From Ruminococcaceae bacterium UBA7135 (GTDB lineage: Bacteria > Bacillota > Clostridia > Oscillospirales > Ruminococcaceae), in assembly GCA_002492075.1 (NCBI GenBank), contig DKXD01000153.1, positions 5,244 to 11,031 on the forward strand: a stretch of 5,788 bases of DNA, in the 5' to 3' direction. This document shows positions 5,374 to 5,788 of the stretch, one piece after another; the stretch's first letter is position 1, and the number at the start of each line of letters is the position of its first letter. Under the pieces are notes generated by a model. The model worked only from the letters and a program-made list of their open reading frames with translations, ran no database searches and was not told the origin of the DNA. The translations under genes were made by a program, and so were the position numbers.

Positions 5374-5788
5374 TACATTTCCTCCAGAATTTTCCTGATG
5401 TTTTCCATTACCTCGTCCACCTCGAACTTGAATTCCCGTGCGGATACGCGAAACGCGCCCTGCCCGAGGATTATCACCTGCTCCGTGCCGTCGGAGGTTG
5501 CAACGCGAACGCGATTGCTCCGCGCCAGCTTGTGCGCGGCGCGTTCAATGTAATTGTCGGCAGTTTCGGCGTGTTTTGTGTAAACGACGGTTATGTCACC
5601 GTATTTTTCGATCTCGCGGTCGCTTTTGACCTTATACGCGTCGAACACCAAAATAAGGTTGCAGCGCTTAAAGCCTTGGTAATTGCACATCAGATTGATA
5701 AGCCGCGAACGCGCCATGTCGAGATTATCACGGGCAAGCGCCGCGAGCTCTTCCCATGAGAAGATGATGTTGTAGCCGTCCACCAGCA
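5373..5788 (-). CDS. Rae1/YacP-like NYN-domain ribosome-associated endoribonuclease (5' truncated)
   Basis: The frame runs to the window edge, and 138 residues are visible. It begins LVDGYNIIFSW, which in this family is preceded by only a few residues, so the GTG at 5783 is an internal valine and the true start lies just outside. PIN/NYN-fold acidic positions are visible: VDGYN, LVFDAY, HAETADNYIE and ATSDGTEQ. The family marker GQGAFRVSAREF follows. Bacillus subtilis Rae1 (YacP) is a ribosome-bound endoribonuclease that cuts certain mRNAs in the A site in a translation-dependent way; this protein probably does the same, but that is inferred from homology. The C-terminus (ending RKILEEM) is shorter than the roughly 170-residue B. 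subtilis protein by about 30 residues, so the tail after the NYN domain is missing. It is the upstream partner of trmO, overlapping it by one base. Confidence 0.88.
   Translation of the reverse strand, partial: LVDGYNIIFSWEELAALARDNLDMARSRLINLMCNYQGFKRCNLILVFDAYKVKSDREIEKYGDITVVYTKHAETADNYIERAAHKLARSNRVRVATSDGTEQVIILGQGAFRVSAREFKFEVDEVMENIRKILEEM

Noticed and set aside
5781..5783. GTG as the start of the Rae1-like gene
   Set aside because: The codon before it is Leu in the same open frame, and the family normally has a few hydrophobic residues before VDGYN. The gene therefore continues past the window edge.

Overview
The window looks like a chromosomal segment of a Gram-positive anaerobe, most likely class Clostridia (Oscillospiraceae/Ruminococcaceae-like). 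The evidence is a YacP/Rae1-type NYN nuclease, good Shine-Dalgarno sites on most genes, a near-consensus vegetative (sigma-A type) promoter, moderate GC with AT-rich intergenic DNA, and a large membrane transglutaminase of the kind common in Firmicutes. This placement is inference from gene content. No mobile element, CRISPR array, tRNA or rRNA was seen.

Layout. Positions 1-228 (+) hold the 3' end of an unrecognised gene, tentatively a DUF58 protein because of what follows. Positions 243-3035 (+) encode a 930-residue TgpA-like membrane protein: seven N-terminal membrane segments, a large exported region with a Cys-His-Asp transglutaminase-like core, a Ser/Thr-rich linker, an eighth membrane segment and a DUF4129-like cytoplasmic tail. 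A 401-base non-coding stretch (3036-3436) follows. It holds a weak AT-rich hairpin, two strong GC-rich hairpins of similar design, an extended -10 promoter with an ideal 17-base spacer, and a second possible promoter. Next come a DHH/DHHA1 phosphoesterase (3437-4375, +) and a translationally coupled 99-residue protein of unknown function (4387-4686, +). A clean intrinsic terminator (4691-4718) separates these from two minus-strand genes: a Rae1/YacP-like endoribonuclease (5373-5788, truncated by the window edge) and trmO (4723-5373), which overlap by one base (TAATG).

Functional reading. The left part belongs to a cell-envelope cluster of the MoxR-DUF58-transglutaminase type (inferred). The middle transcript carries a DHH-family hydrolase acting on an unidentified phosphodiester or polyphosphate substrate. 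The right transcript joins two translation-related enzymes, one acting on mRNA in the ribosome and one modifying tRNA position 37. Most genes are of known families. The least explained parts are the structured leader before the DHH gene and the 99-residue protein.
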